A stretch of DNA of 64,000 bases from Psychrobacter submarinus (GTDB lineage: Bacteria > Pseudomonadota > Gammaproteobacteria > Pseudomonadales > Moraxellaceae): the NCBI RefSeq assembly GCF_904846685.1, contig NZ_CAJHBQ010000001.1:620001-684000 (forward strand), written 5' to 3'. The notes under the pieces are model-generated. The model ran no database searches, was not told the origin of the DNA, and saw nothing but the letters and a program-made list of their open reading frames with translations. How positions within the stretch are numbered: the stretch's first letter is position 1; every line of letters begins with the position of its first letter. This document shows, in pieces, positions 35,224 to 44,051 of the stretch. Both the position numbers and the translations under genes were made by a program.

Positions 35224-36393
35224 ATGTTAAAGAATATCTGGTCTCTGTCAAAAAACCATCCGATGCTTTATCTTATGGTCAGACCTAATGGCACTAAGTC
35301 TTGGGTTTATCGTTACCTGTCCCCTACTCATTCAAAAAACAAACGTATATCGCTTGGTGTATATCCAAACGTATCGTTCTCACGTGCCTGTAAAATTTGG
35401 TATGAATATGAAGATCTATTAAGCCGCAATATTGACCCTAAACCTTATCGTGAATAAATAAAAAAATAGTCTTATTAGGGCGTGTCCCTATTTTAAAAAT
35501 GGTGATAAAAATGAGATAAATTAAAGGCAAACAAGGAAAATAGCGCAGGTAATATCAAGATATTGGCCAGCTATTTGACACCGTTTGCCAAAGATTTAGC
35601 CATTTTTAGCCCATTTAGTCATAAACGCTTGAATTAGGGACACGCCCTAGTAAAACTAAAAAATCTTTCAGTGATTTTGCTTTAGAGTATTTCGATAGCT
35701 TAGAGCAAACTCAAAAAGGTAACACGCTTGTTCGTAAGAAAGGCCGTTTAGAGCTTATATGTTCTTATATTGGTAATGAACCTATTAGTGAAATTGGCTC
35801 ACCTAGAATGCTCGAAGTGTTACTAGACATCCAAGCTAATTCATTACATAAAGCTGGTAAGCCCACAGATAAGGCTGAACGCTGTGCAGGTAACGCTAGT
35901 GACGTATTTATTTATGCTGGGGCTCGTGGATTTTGTAGCAGCAATCCTGCGGCACTTATTAAGAGCCAATTAGCTAAGTCCAACTATGGTTAAAGATATG
36001 GTTGTTCCCCTACCTCTTCAAGCTATAGCTATACTACGTGAACAGCAAAAGATTAATGGTCATACCGAATATGTCTTTTTTAGCGAAACGGCAAAAAAGC
36101 ACCAGATCATCTCTGAAAATACAGCAAACAAACGCCTCAAGGATTTAGGTTATCAAAACATACATTGTGCTCATGGTTTTAGAGCGACAGCAAAGACACT
36201 CTTACAAGAGCAGCTAAAGTATCCGCTTGTGCTTGTAGAGATGGCATTGGGTCATACCACTAAAGATACTAATGGAAGCGCTTACGGTCGATTTGAGTAC
36301 ATTGATGATCGTAGCGATATGTTGAAGTGCTGCCTTTCATTCAAAATTTCAGGCAGCACCCTCATACATTTAAGTGTCGGTATGACCTGGTAG
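35224..36393 (+). pseudogene. degraded P4-type integrase interrupted by a MITE
   Basis: Three pieces remain. The N-terminal DUF4102-like part (LYLMVRPNGTKSWVYRY, SLGVYPNVSFSRAC) ends at 35457. The core-binding part resumes after the 170-base MITE (FSDFALEYFDSLEQ to AALIKSQLAK) and stops at 35993. The catalytic end (35986-36393) has HGFRATAKTLL, LGHTTKD and the Tyr in SAYGRFEYID. The segment with the first catalytic Arg is deleted between the last two pieces. The gene cannot make an active enzyme. Its place next to the tRNA-Leu scar identifies it as the integrase of a decayed island. Confidence 0.85.
35478..35647. mobile_element. 170-base MITE, copy 1 (inside integrase)
   Basis: Terminal inverted repeats GGGCGTGTCCCTA / TAGGGACACGCCC, flanked on both sides by TA, with no coding frame. 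The reverse complement of nearly the same 170 bases is found at 42777-42946. Confidence 0.88.
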
Positions 36394-36684
36394 TTTACTA
36401 GCCAAAACATCTACTTTTTCAATAGACGGTGGCTCTGAAAATAGCTCATCGGCCTGATCCATCAAAGCAGCTGCAACTTTGCCAGATAAATGTGCTTCGC
36501 GACCCGCCTCATCAGGAAATGCATCAAAAATACCAAATGTTGTAGGTCCAAGACGTAGGCCAAACCACGCAACTGTCGCAGGTTCTTCCATTACAATAGG
36601 TAAACCGGCTTTAAGGAAAGCTTCCACTTCGTCTTCTTTACCCGGTTTAGCTTCAAGACGGACATATAAAGCTGTTTTAAGCAT
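36370..36684 (-). CDS. ABM-domain putative quinol monooxygenase
   Basis: 104 residues of the antibiotic-biosynthesis-monooxygenase fold: TALYVRLEAKPGKEDEVEAF, then GPTTFGIFDAFPDEAGREAH. These small dimeric ferredoxin-like proteins oxidise quinols or bind small aromatics without cofactor. GGAG site eight bases before the ATG. It converges on, and slightly overlaps, the decayed integrase. A second ABM gene lies at 42970. Confidence 0.82.
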   Translation of the reverse strand: MLKTALYVRLEAKPGKEDEVEAFLKAGLPIVMEEPATVAWFGLRLGPTTFGIFDAFPDEAGREAHLSGKVAAALMDQADELFSEPPSIEKVDVLASKLPGHTDT

Positions 36685-36823
36685 GACTAAAACTCCATAA
36701 TTATTAGAATTAAAACTGATTCTGACATTTCTAATATATGCATGTCAGACAGTTTTGTTGTACAAAAGTTAAAACAATTTCCCATAGCTGAGCCAAAATC
36801 TGGGTTTTTATTTCGACATAATG

Positions 36824-36949
36824 CTATTGTTGCAGAATTGCACCACATTCCACATTGTCTTCTAACGCTTTTTCAATCGCTTGCGTCTGACCTTTGATCC
36901 TTCTGACGCGTAGAAGAATCTTTTTTTTGTCTTCAACCTGATTAGGCAT
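36824..36949 (-). pseudogene. frmR fragment (CsoR/RcnR-family repressor), truncated
   Basis: Only 41 residues: starts [20 protein letters not shown] and stops after ECGAILQQ, half-way through the family fold of about 90 residues. A very strong AAGGAGGT site precedes the ATG, so the peptide may still be made. The metal/formaldehyde-sensing Cys region is retained but the following His-bearing helices are lost. Relatives repress the formaldehyde dehydrogenase operon or copper/nickel exporters. No partner gene is adjacent. Confidence 0.72.
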
Positions 36950-37416
36950 CAGACCTCCTTATTTGCTAGCTTTTATACTATAGTACCCCATAGTATAAAA
37001 AGAGCAATATTTTTTATAAATCGAAAATCAAAAAGCTCTTTAGCGAAAATTTTCTATCCCTGTTTTTAGTTTTTTTTAAATTAACATCATAGAGCTTATG
37101 CGAAAGTCACAAAAAAATGGGACTTTTAGCTCCCATTTTTTATTTTGGCTAATGTTCTTTGTAATGCTGTGACCTTTTAGAATTATGTTTCAAATTTTAG
37201 CCACTTTGTAGATATTTTGAACGTTTCAAGCCTTGAAAATACTACCGACAGTTTAGATTAAACTGCCTTTACAGACTGTACTAGAATATTTTTAGTGAGC
37301 GGATGATATTCATTATTCATTATTTAGGAATTATTAAATCCTATAAATATCATTTATTGGATTAATTTACTTTGGTATTGTGCATATCATCCCCCAGTTA
37401 AGAATAAGGAACAACT
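36950..37416. other. gene-free control region
   Basis: Contains the frmR ribosome-binding site, an orphan hairpin at 37112-37141 and a run-in to the reductase gene at 37417 (AAGGAACAACT site). A dyad TACTATAGTACCCCATAGTA near 36976-36997 could be the operator of the truncated repressor. No further gene seen. Confidence 0.4.
37112..37141. terminator. orphan bidirectional hairpin terminator
   Basis: AAAAAATGGGA pairs with TCCCATTTTTT, with T-runs on both strands. No intact gene ends here, suggesting it lost its gene when the region was rearranged. Confidence 0.55.
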
Positions 37417-38412
37417 ATGAATAAGATGATGAATGCGCTTATCCTAGAAAATTTTGGTGATCATGAATTTAAACGTGTAGAACTCCCTATACCTCAACCA
37501 GAGGCTGGGCAAGTTCTAGTACGTATTCATGCCAGTGGTGTAAACCCTATTGATTATAAAATTCGTCTTGGTGAAGCAACATATGCTATGCCAGAGCTTC
37601 CTGCCGTGTTGGGAACGGATATGGCTGGAGTTGTAACTGCTGTTGGTGAAGGTGTCACCCACTTCAACGTCGGAGATGAAGTTTACGGTCTGATAGGTGG
37701 CGTTCGTGGTCTTCAAGGATCTTTAGCAGAATATGTTGTAGCAGATGCTGATCTGATCGCATTAAAGCCACGGAATATCTCTATGCGCGAGGCAGCAGTA
37801 CTACCATTGACGTTCCTCACCGCTTGGGAAGGTTTAGTGGATAATGCTAAGGTCCAACCAGGGCAAACTGTACTGGTTCAGGGTGGTGCTGGTGGCGTTG
37901 GTTATATGGTTGTTCAGCTTGCAAAAGCACTTGATGCAAATGTTTGGGCGACTGGTCGTACAGCTGATCAATCACTGATTTCAGAACTCGGTGCAACACC
38001 TCTCGATTACACGACAGCATCTTCCGATGACATTATTGCTGCAAGCCCTGAGGGTCAAGGTTTTAACATTGTTTACGACACTGTGGGTGGTCCAGTACTC
38101 GAAGCGTCACTTTCCATGACGACTCACTATGGCCACATCACCAGCTGTGCTGCATTTGGCAATCATAATTTAGCGAATTCATCTCTACGGTGTGCCACAG
38201 TGTCTGGCGTATTCGTCCTAATGCCGACGTTAACAGGCAATCGCCGTTCTCATCATGGTGATATCCTTAAGACCGCGACTCGTCTCGTTGAGGAAGGTAA
38301 ACTGCGTGCTATTGTTGATCCTCGTCATTTTACTCTAGACCAAGCGATTGAGGCTCATGATGCTGTTCAAGATCGCTCTGCCAATATTAAGGTAGTTATC
38401 GATGTCATTTAA
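37417..38412 (+). CDS. MDR-family NADPH:quinone reductase-like protein
   Basis: 331 residues of the medium-chain reductase fold without zinc ligands: GROES-like N-terminus (HASGVNPIDYKIRLG, LGTDMAGVVTAVGEGV) and NADPH motif VQGGAGGVGYMVVQLAKAL. Belongs to the quinone-oxidoreductase/enoyl reductase group that reduces quinones or alpha,beta-unsaturated carbonyls. AAGGAACAACT precedes the ATG. It overlaps the next gene by 11 bases, so both are in one operon. Confidence 0.85.
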   Translation: MNKMMNALILENFGDHEFKRVELPIPQPEAGQVLVRIHASGVNPIDYKIRLGEATYAMPELPAVLGTDMAGVVTAVGEGVTHFNVGDEVYGLIGGVRGLQGSLAEYVVADADLIALKPRNISMREAAVLPLTFLTAWEGLVDNAKVQPGQTVLVQGGAGGVGYMVVQLAKALDANVWATGRTADQSLISELGATPLDYTTASSDDIIAASPEGQGFNIVYDTVGGPVLEASLSMTTHYGHITSCAAFGNHNLANSSLRCATVSGVFVLMPTLTGNRRSHHGDILKTATRLVEEGKLRAIVDPRHFTLDQAIEAHDAVQDRSANIKVVIDVI

Positions 38413-39418
38413 CGCACTTCAGGCCAACACTTGGCGCTTCAATTGTATTGGAGATACAGATGTTCTGACATTAGAAACACTTCCTGTTGCTTTACCAGCC
38501 GCAGGAGAAGTTCTAATACAGATTAAAACGATCGGACTCAACCGGGCTGATGTAATGTTTCGGCGTGGTACTTATATTCAAAAGGCAGTATTCCCTTCTC
38601 GTCTGGGATATGAGGGAGCAGGCATAGTTCTTGCGGTAGGTGAAGGTGTACGCCAATTTTCTCCAGGAGATGCAGTATCGATTCTTCCGACTGACAATCT
38701 AGCCAAATATGGAACATATGCGGACAAGCTTCTGATTCCAGAAACTTTTTTAGTTCACAAACCCGATAATTTAAGCTGGGAAGAAGCTTCTTCAATCTGG
38801 ATGCAGTATTTGACGGCTTGGGGTGGTGTAATCCATGCTGGTGGATTATCGAAAGGAAAAACGATCTTGATCACAGCAGCTTCAAGTAGCGTAGGACTAG
38901 CTGCGATACAGATAGCTGAAGCAGCGGGTGCTAAGGTCATTGCAAGTACACAGACGATAGAGAAAAAGCAGCGTTTACTGGATCTCGGTGTTAAAAATGT
39001 TATAGCCAGTGAAGACGAACCAGATTTGTATGAGGCGCTTGTTTTACGTTTAGGTGGAGAACATCTTGATGTCGCCTTCGATGCTGTAGGAGGGCCTCAT
39101 ATTGAACAGATTGCAAAAGCGATGTCTGTAGGAGGAACTATGGTTATGCATGGTGCGCTTAGCCCGGAGATTACACCATTTCCCCTTAAAATTGCATTAC
39201 GCAAGAGCTTAACCATGCGAGGTTTTTTGTTCCTTGAGGTTCTCCATGACCCTGTTCTAAGGGAGCAAGCCAGACGATTTATTCTGAGCAGTATAGGTGC
39301 AGGATACCTTCGTCCAGTGATCGACCGTTGCTTTAACTTTGAGGACATGCATGACGCTCAGCGCTATCTTGAATCAAATCAGCAAATAGGAAAAATTGTA
39401 GTTACTCTAAATACATGA
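38402..39418 (+). CDS. second MDR-family quinone reductase/zinc-free dehydrogenase
   Basis: 338 residues; TIGLNRADVMFRRGTYI and LGYEGAGIVLAVGEGV in the N-terminal domain, and a modified Rossmann motif ITAASSSVGLAAIQIAEAAG. No zinc-binding Cys. Its ATG lies inside the end of the preceding reductase gene. Likely acts on a related electrophile; the substrate is unknown. Confidence 0.85.
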   Translation: MSFNALQANTWRFNCIGDTDVLTLETLPVALPAAGEVLIQIKTIGLNRADVMFRRGTYIQKAVFPSRLGYEGAGIVLAVGEGVRQFSPGDAVSILPTDNLAKYGTYADKLLIPETFLVHKPDNLSWEEASSIWMQYLTAWGGVIHAGGLSKGKTILITAASSSVGLAAIQIAEAAGAKVIASTQTIEKKQRLLDLGVKNVIASEDEPDLYEALVLRLGGEHLDVAFDAVGGPHIEQIAKAMSVGGTMVMHGALSPEITPFPLKIALRKSLTMRGFLFLEVLHDPVLREQARRFILSSIGAGYLRPVIDRCFNFEDMHDAQRYLESNQQIGKIVVTLNT

Positions 39419-39472
39419 TGGTCTTATCTGATTTCTACTTTCTATAGTCGATTCGCTCTAAAAATGGTATAG

Positions 39473-39540
39473 CGCTGCTGGGATGAATTTTGCGCAGCCT
39501 CTGGGAACGCAGCACGCAAGTAAAATTTATACCAGTAGCG
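39473..39540. repeat. imperfect 68-base inverted repeat
   Basis: CGCTGCTGG at the left faces CCAGTAGCG at the right, with AATTTT/AAAATT and GCGCAGC/GCAGCACGC inside. It forms a long imperfect hairpin between the reductase and the MITE remnant. Possibly a REP-like element. Confidence 0.45.
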
Positions 39541-39590
39541 TCTCTAAATTTATAACACTTTTATTTCGAACTGACTGTAGAAAAAAGGTT

Positions 39591-39637
39591 AGGCGTGCCC
39601 CTAATTCAAGCGTTTATGACTAAATGGGGACACGCCC
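39591..39637. mobile_element. 47-base deletion derivative of the 170-base MITE
   Basis: Keeps both ends (AGGCGTGCCCCTAATTCAAG and GGGGACACGCCC) and a stretch of the left interior (CGTTTATGACTAAATGG), but about 120 central bases are missing compared with the copy at 42777. Confidence 0.7.
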
Positions 39638-39651
39638 TAGTTCCATCTGAT

Positions 39652-40551
39652 TCAGGTTTCTATACGGCCCAGCACTTCCACTAAGTAATCAAACAATGCT
39701 CGGATTCGCAAAGGTGTCGGGCCCCGCTGTGGACGATATAAATACAGGCGCCAAACGGGAGAGGTTTCCTCATGAAGTATATGAATGAGCTTACCACTCC
39801 TAAGCCACGGCAAAACTAGAAATCCAGGCATGTGTCCAAATCCAACTCCAGCGAGAATAGCTTGAAATTCAGCTTCTAGATCATCTGTAATAAAACGAGG
39901 CTTTGATGGCGTAAAGCTTCGACTTTCGGTGAATGTCCATGGCCAGTAACGCCCTGTTTTATGATCGAATAGTGCTGTTAGAGGGTATTTATCAAGGTCA
40001 ATAATTTTTTTGGGCATTCCAACCTTATCAATTAACTCTGGCGTACCCACAGAATAAAATTTCACTTTAGCCAATTCCCTTGCCACATATCGATTGTCCG
40101 GCAAAAATCCAAATCTGATCCCGATATCTATCCGCTCATCGATCACATCCGAGTGTGAATCTGTTAGCACACAATCCACGACAATATCTGGATAACGTAT
40201 GGCAAATTCTGCTAGTGCAGGTACTACCACTTTACGCCCTAACACAGACGACACAGTAAGACGGACAGTCCCACGCATTTCATCTCGTTTTTCCTTGGTG
40301 TCTTTTACAAGCAAAGTATCGATCGATTCCACCGCAAGACGTGCTTGCTTTGCCAGACGCTCACCATCAGCAGTAATTTTAATTTGTCGAGTACTCCTGT
40401 AGAACAGAATCTCTCCGCGCTGCTCTTCTAGCTCTTTTATTGCCCGTGTCACTACCTGTGGGGAAATACCCAGCTGAGTTGCTGCCTCTTTAAAATTTCG
40501 AGACTCTGCTGCGACACAAAAGATACGCATCATTTCCAATTTGTTCTGCAT
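39652..40551 (-). CDS. LysR-family transcriptional regulator
   Basis: 299 residues from the ATG at 40551 (AGGA site seven bases upstream; a longer start at 40614 has none). HTH: KLEMMRIFCVAAESRNFKEA, then TQLGISPQVVTRAIKELEE. C-terminal effector domain with RIDIGIRFGFLPDN and GHMPGFLVLPWLRSGKL. It is convergent to the reductase pair and divergent from the SDR gene, so it probably controls one or both. Confidence 0.88.
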   Translation of the reverse strand: MQNKLEMMRIFCVAAESRNFKEAATQLGISPQVVTRAIKELEEQRGEILFYRSTRQIKITADGERLAKQARLAVESIDTLLVKDTKEKRDEMRGTVRLTVSSVLGRKVVVPALAEFAIRYPDIVVDCVLTDSHSDVIDERIDIGIRFGFLPDNRYVARELAKVKFYSVGTPELIDKVGMPKKIIDLDKYPLTALFDHKTGRYWPWTFTESRSFTPSKPRFITDDLEAEFQAILAGVGFGHMPGFLVLPWLRSGKLIHILHEETSPVWRLYLYRPQRGPTPLRIRALFDYLVEVLGRIET

Positions 40552-40685
40552 GTCCAATCCTGTGTTATAGTAATTATTCCGTAAATAGGAATTCTGAAAG
40601 ATAATATTATTCATTTATTATACCTAACAAGGCTGTAATACTTAACCCTCAAATATGATTGACAAATAGGTTGAAGGTTACTTGT

Positions 40686-41426
40686 ATGAATAATATAGAA
40701 AATAAAGTTATTGTTATCACTGGTGCAAGTAGTGGTTTAGGTGAAGCTACTGCTCGCTTACTTGCTAAAAAAGGTGCAAAGGTTGTCATTGGTGCTAGAC
40801 GTACTGAAAAATTAGAGGCTATTGTTCACGACATTCGTGCTGAAGGTGGTCAAGCTGAATTTATTGGTGTGGATGTAACCAAACCACATGAAGTGCAAGC
40901 ACTTATTGAAAAGGCATTAAGCGCATTTGGTCAAATCGATGTATTGGTAAACAATGCTGGATTGATGTCTATTGCACCATTAAGTGAGCTAAAAGTTGAT
41001 GAATGGGATCGTATGATCGACATTAATATTAAAGGTGTTCTTTATGGAATAGCAGCTACCCTACCTGTTTTCCAAAAACAAAACTTTGGACACTTTATTA
41101 ATCTCTCATCTGTTGCAGGGGTAAAAGTATTTAGTCCAGGAGGTACGGTTTATAGCGGTACTAAGTTTGCTGTAAGAGCCATCTCAGAAGGCCTTCGTCA
41201 TGAAGTTGGGGAAACAATTAGAACGACTACTATTGAGCCTGGTGCAATTGAGTCAGAACTAAAATTCGGTTCTTCTCATGAAGAGAGTTCAGAGTTTGTT
41301 ACTGATTTCTACAAGCAAGCCATACCATCTGACTCAGTCGCTCGAGCAATTGCTTATGCAATTGAACAGCCTGCTGATGTAGATATTAATGAAATTGTTT
41401 TGCGCCCAACGAGCCAAGAGTTTTAA
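40686..41426 (+). CDS. SDR-family NAD(P)-dependent oxidoreductase
   Basis: 246 residues from the ATG at 40686 (GAAGG site; an earlier in-frame start at 40659 is unlikely). Classical SDR: cofactor motif TGASSGLGEA, NNAG, the Ser in LSSVAGVKVF and YSGTKFA, with the catalytic Tyr and Lys. The end RPTSQEF is that of the YdfG-like group. Divergent from the LysR gene. Terminator at 41442. Confidence 0.9.
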   Translation: MNNIENKVIVITGASSGLGEATARLLAKKGAKVVIGARRTEKLEAIVHDIRAEGGQAEFIGVDVTKPHEVQALIEKALSAFGQIDVLVNNAGLMSIAPLSELKVDEWDRMIDINIKGVLYGIAATLPVFQKQNFGHFINLSSVAGVKVFSPGGTVYSGTKFAVRAISEGLRHEVGETIRTTTIEPGAIESELKFGSSHEESSEFVTDFYKQAIPSDSVARAIAYAIEQPADVDINEIVLRPTSQEF

Positions 41427-41441
41427 TGATTGAATAATATA

Positions 41442-41468
41442 AAATGGGAGCACTTCGCTCCCATTTTT
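41442..41468 (+). terminator. terminator after the SDR gene
   Basis: AAATGGGAGC pairs with GCTCCCATTT around a short loop and runs into TTTTTAC; 16 bases after the stop codon. Confidence 0.75.
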
Positions 41469-41472
41469 ACTA

Positions 41473-41749
41473 GGGCGTGTTGAACATTCGCAAATAGGCA
41501 CTGCTGATCGCTAAAATTGTTCCAGACAAGGCAACAAAGCGACGATAATGCAGATGCCTTAGCGAGATTTGTAACGCAGTATGGGGCAATTTTAGCATCA
41601 GCCCTCACGACAACAACAGGGACAGGACTCTTTTTTGCCGCTTCATCGTTAAAAATAAGCGCTTAGAATGACTAAACTTATTATTTTTAACATCGAATCG
41701 CCTAAAAAATAGTCGCTGTCAGTGCCATGGTCGAATGTTCAACACGCCC
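41473..41749. mobile_element. 277-base MITE of a second family
   Basis: Perfect 18-base terminal inverted repeats (GGGCGTGTTGAACATTCG and its complement), flanked by TA on each side. It has no transposase frame and several internal inverted segments (AAAATTG...CAATTTT). It ends only 30 bases before the next gene's ATG, so it forms most of that gene's upstream region. Confidence 0.88.
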
Positions 41750-41778
41750 TATATTTTTTTAAAGCTGAGGACAAATCT

Positions 41779-42777
41779 ATGAAAGCCGTATCGTATGTTA
41801 TAGACAACCATGATGATTTTAAAAATTCATTGGTAGATATTGAAAAAGCGAAGCCTACGCTTAAAGAGCGTGATGTACTGGTAAAAGTTCAGACAATCTC
41901 TGTGAATCCAGTTGATACCAAAGTGAGAAAAAATTCGTCTGAAGCAGACGATCGTATTTTAGGTTGGGATGCCGTTGGGGAAATTATTGAAGTTGGCTCA
42001 AAAGTTACCTCGTTTAAAGTAGGAGATTCTGTTTGGTATGCTGGCGATTTAACCCGAGATGGTAGTAATGCTGAGTATCAAGCAGTCGATGAACGAATTA
42101 TCAGTCTTAAACCAATTACAGTATCTAATGCAGAAGCAGCAGCATTGCCATTAACTGCAATAACGGCATGGGAAATGCTGTTTGATCGGTTTCAAATTTC
42201 AGAAACAGAAGTTGGCAGTATTTTAATTATTGGTGGTGCAGGAGGTGTAGGATCAATCGCTATCCAACTCCTAAAAGCAAAAACAAATCTGACCGTTATA
42301 GCAACAGCGTCACGTGAAGAAACGAAATCTTGGGTGGAATCACTTGGTGCCGACCATGTCATTGATCATAGCAAAGATTTAAATGCACAAATCGAGACAC
42401 TAGGCATTGCAAAACCAAAATACGTATTCTCTACCAATCATACAGAAACATATATCGAACAAATAGTTTCTCTGATTGCACCACAAGGCAAGCTTGGATT
42501 GATCGATGATCCACAAACCTTTGATATTATGCCGTTTAAGACTAAATCTATTTCTATCCATTGGGAGTTGATGTTCACCCGTTCAATGTATGAAACCGAT
42601 GATATTGAAAAGCAAGGTGATCTGTTGCAACAGGTTGCCCAATTAGTTGACCAGCAAAAAATTAGAAGTACCCTCAACCAAAATCTAGGCAACATTAACG
42701 CTGCAAACTTGGAAAAAGCACATAAGTTACTTGAATCAGGCAAGTCAAAAGGCAAAATTGTATTAGAAAACTTCTAG
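41779..42777 (+). CDS. zinc-binding-dehydrogenase family (MDR) oxidoreductase
   Basis: 332 residues from the ATG at 41779 (GAGG site); longer in-frame starts lie in the MITE. MDR features: TISVNPVDTKVRKN, LGWDAVGEIIEVG, and cofactor motif IIGGAGGVGSIAIQLLKAK. No zinc Cys cluster. Similar to the ZBD-family YhdH/quinone reductases. Its TAG stop codon coincides with the TA target and first G of a downstream MITE, so the native C-terminus may have been altered slightly. Lies between two MITEs. Confidence 0.87.
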   Translation: MKAVSYVIDNHDDFKNSLVDIEKAKPTLKERDVLVKVQTISVNPVDTKVRKNSSEADDRILGWDAVGEIIEVGSKVTSFKVGDSVWYAGDLTRDGSNAEYQAVDERIISLKPITVSNAEAAALPLTAITAWEMLFDRFQISETEVGSILIIGGAGGVGSIAIQLLKAKTNLTVIATASREETKSWVESLGADHVIDHSKDLNAQIETLGIAKPKYVFSTNHTETYIEQIVSLIAPQGKLGLIDDPQTFDIMPFKTKSISIHWELMFTRSMYETDDIEKQGDLLQQVAQLVDQQKIRSTLNQNLGNINAANLEKAHKLLESGKSKGKIVLENF

Positions 42778-42946
42778 GGCGTGTCCCTAATTCAAGCGTT
42801 TATGACTAAATGGGCTAAAAATGGCTAAATCTTTGGCAAACGGTGTCAAATAGCTGACCAATATCTTGATATTACCTGCGTTATTTTCCTTGTTTGCCTT
42901 TAATTTATCTCATTTTTATCACCATTTTTAAAATAGGGACAAGCCC
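42777..42946. mobile_element. 170-base MITE, copy 2
   Basis: Terminal repeats GGGCGTGTCCCTA / TAGGGACAAGCCC with flanking TA. The interior is the near-exact reverse complement of the copy at 35478-35647. Supplies the stop codon of the preceding gene. Confidence 0.88.
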
Positions 42947-42969
42947 TAAAACAAATTCAAGGTGAAATA

Positions 42970-43254
42970 ATGACTATTTCAATAATTGCGAACTTTAAGG
43001 CAAAATCAGATCAAAAAGAGACGTTAGAAGCGCTTTTAAAAAGTGTAATAGAGCCTACGCTTCAAGAAGAAGGGTGCTTGAAATATGAGCTTTATATTAG
43101 CGAAAATGACTCGAGTAGATATTTCTTCTTAGAAGAATGGCGTAGCAGGGAGGATTTAGATATCCATATAGCGTCTGATTATATTCAAAGTTTATTTGGT
43201 AATATCCAATCGCTAATTGAATCAAATGATATTGTAGAAATCAAAAAAATATAG
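42970..43254 (+). CDS. ABM-domain putative quinol monooxygenase
   Basis: 94 residues: IIANFKAKSDQKETLEALL, then GCLKYELYISENDSSRYFFL and EEWRSREDLDIHIAS, the YgiN-like signature. Starts after AAGGTGAAATA. These enzymes oxidise quinols. Together with the quinone-reductase-like MDR genes upstream it suggests a quinone or electrophile-handling cluster. Only 23 bases after the MITE. Confidence 0.87.
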   Translation: MTISIIANFKAKSDQKETLEALLKSVIEPTLQEEGCLKYELYISENDSSRYFFLEEWRSREDLDIHIASDYIQSLFGNIQSLIESNDIVEIKKI

Positions 43255-43266
43255 CTGTATATAGAA

Positions 43267-43303
43267 AATACCGCTAACCATTAAGCTTAGCGGTATTTTT
43301 TTG
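43267..43303. terminator. bidirectional terminator
   Basis: AATACCGCTAA pairs with TTAGCGGTATT and is followed by T-runs; it separates the convergent 42970 and 43341 genes. The ACCGCTA/TAGCGGT stem is reused in the terminator at 54285. Confidence 0.8.
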
Positions 43304-43340
43304 TCTATTGCTTCTACACATCTACCTTCTATAAAAAACC

Positions 43341-44051
43341 TTACTCCGCTGCATCTATCTTTTCATTGAGCGCGTCTGCCATGGCATCATCGATAATGTG
43401 ATCTTCGATGTAATTGACGACAGCATGAACAGTGGTCAAATCCATCTCTCTGATGCCTAATTTATTGAGCTCAGCGTTAATAGACTCTAAGCTTATGACA
43501 TCGTCAGGATTTCCCAATAAATGCTCATCAAAACCATCGTGGACGAACCAGTAGAGCTTTTCGAGTACGGTGTTCTTTTCGGTCAAAGTCGAGTAGCCAT
43601 CGCCTTGGATGAATAAATTAAAATGATACGGTATTTGGATCTCATTGATATAAAAGGTGCGCAGACAGTCGATGGTAAAGGCTTGAGCATCGTTGCTGTC
43701 ATTATTAGCCTGATCTTTTGATTGCTCTTCAGTTTCTTCTAGAATGCTCTCTTTGACCAGCTCGCCCAATAGCTGATAGTCGCCTACTTTGATTTTATGA
43801 TTATAAATGATAGCGGCATCGCCAATAGCGTCAAAAATCACGGCGCTGATATCTAAGGTATTATCGTCGATGTCATAAAAGGCTTTTAGAGCGGGCAAAA
43901 ACTCGGTGAGCTTGTCGTCAGGCACTTCGGTCAAAAACTGCTGCTCATAGATAGTAATCATGTCATCAGGAGAATAGAGATTGACGTTATCTGTCTCATT
44001 TCTACCTGTAGGTGTCAGTGGAATAAGATTAAAGGGATTGTTATTGGTCAT
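43341..44051 (-). CDS. acidic hypothetical protein
   Basis: 236 residues, strongly acidic, no signal peptide or membrane helix; no family recognised. It begins MTNNNPFNLIPLTPTGRN. An internal low-complexity stretch (ETEEQSKDQANNDSNDAQ) separates two helical halves. AAGG lies 14 bases before the ATG. Marks the left end of the housekeeping part. Confidence 0.65.
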   Translation of the reverse strand: MTNNNPFNLIPLTPTGRNETDNVNLYSPDDMITIYEQQFLTEVPDDKLTEFLPALKAFYDIDDNTLDISAVIFDAIGDAAIIYNHKIKVGDYQLLGELVKESILEETEEQSKDQANNDSNDAQAFTIDCLRTFYINEIQIPYHFNLFIQGDGYSTLTEKNTVLEKLYWFVHDGFDEHLLGNPDDVISLESINAELNKLGIREMDLTTVHAVVNYIEDHIIDDAMADALNEKIDAAE

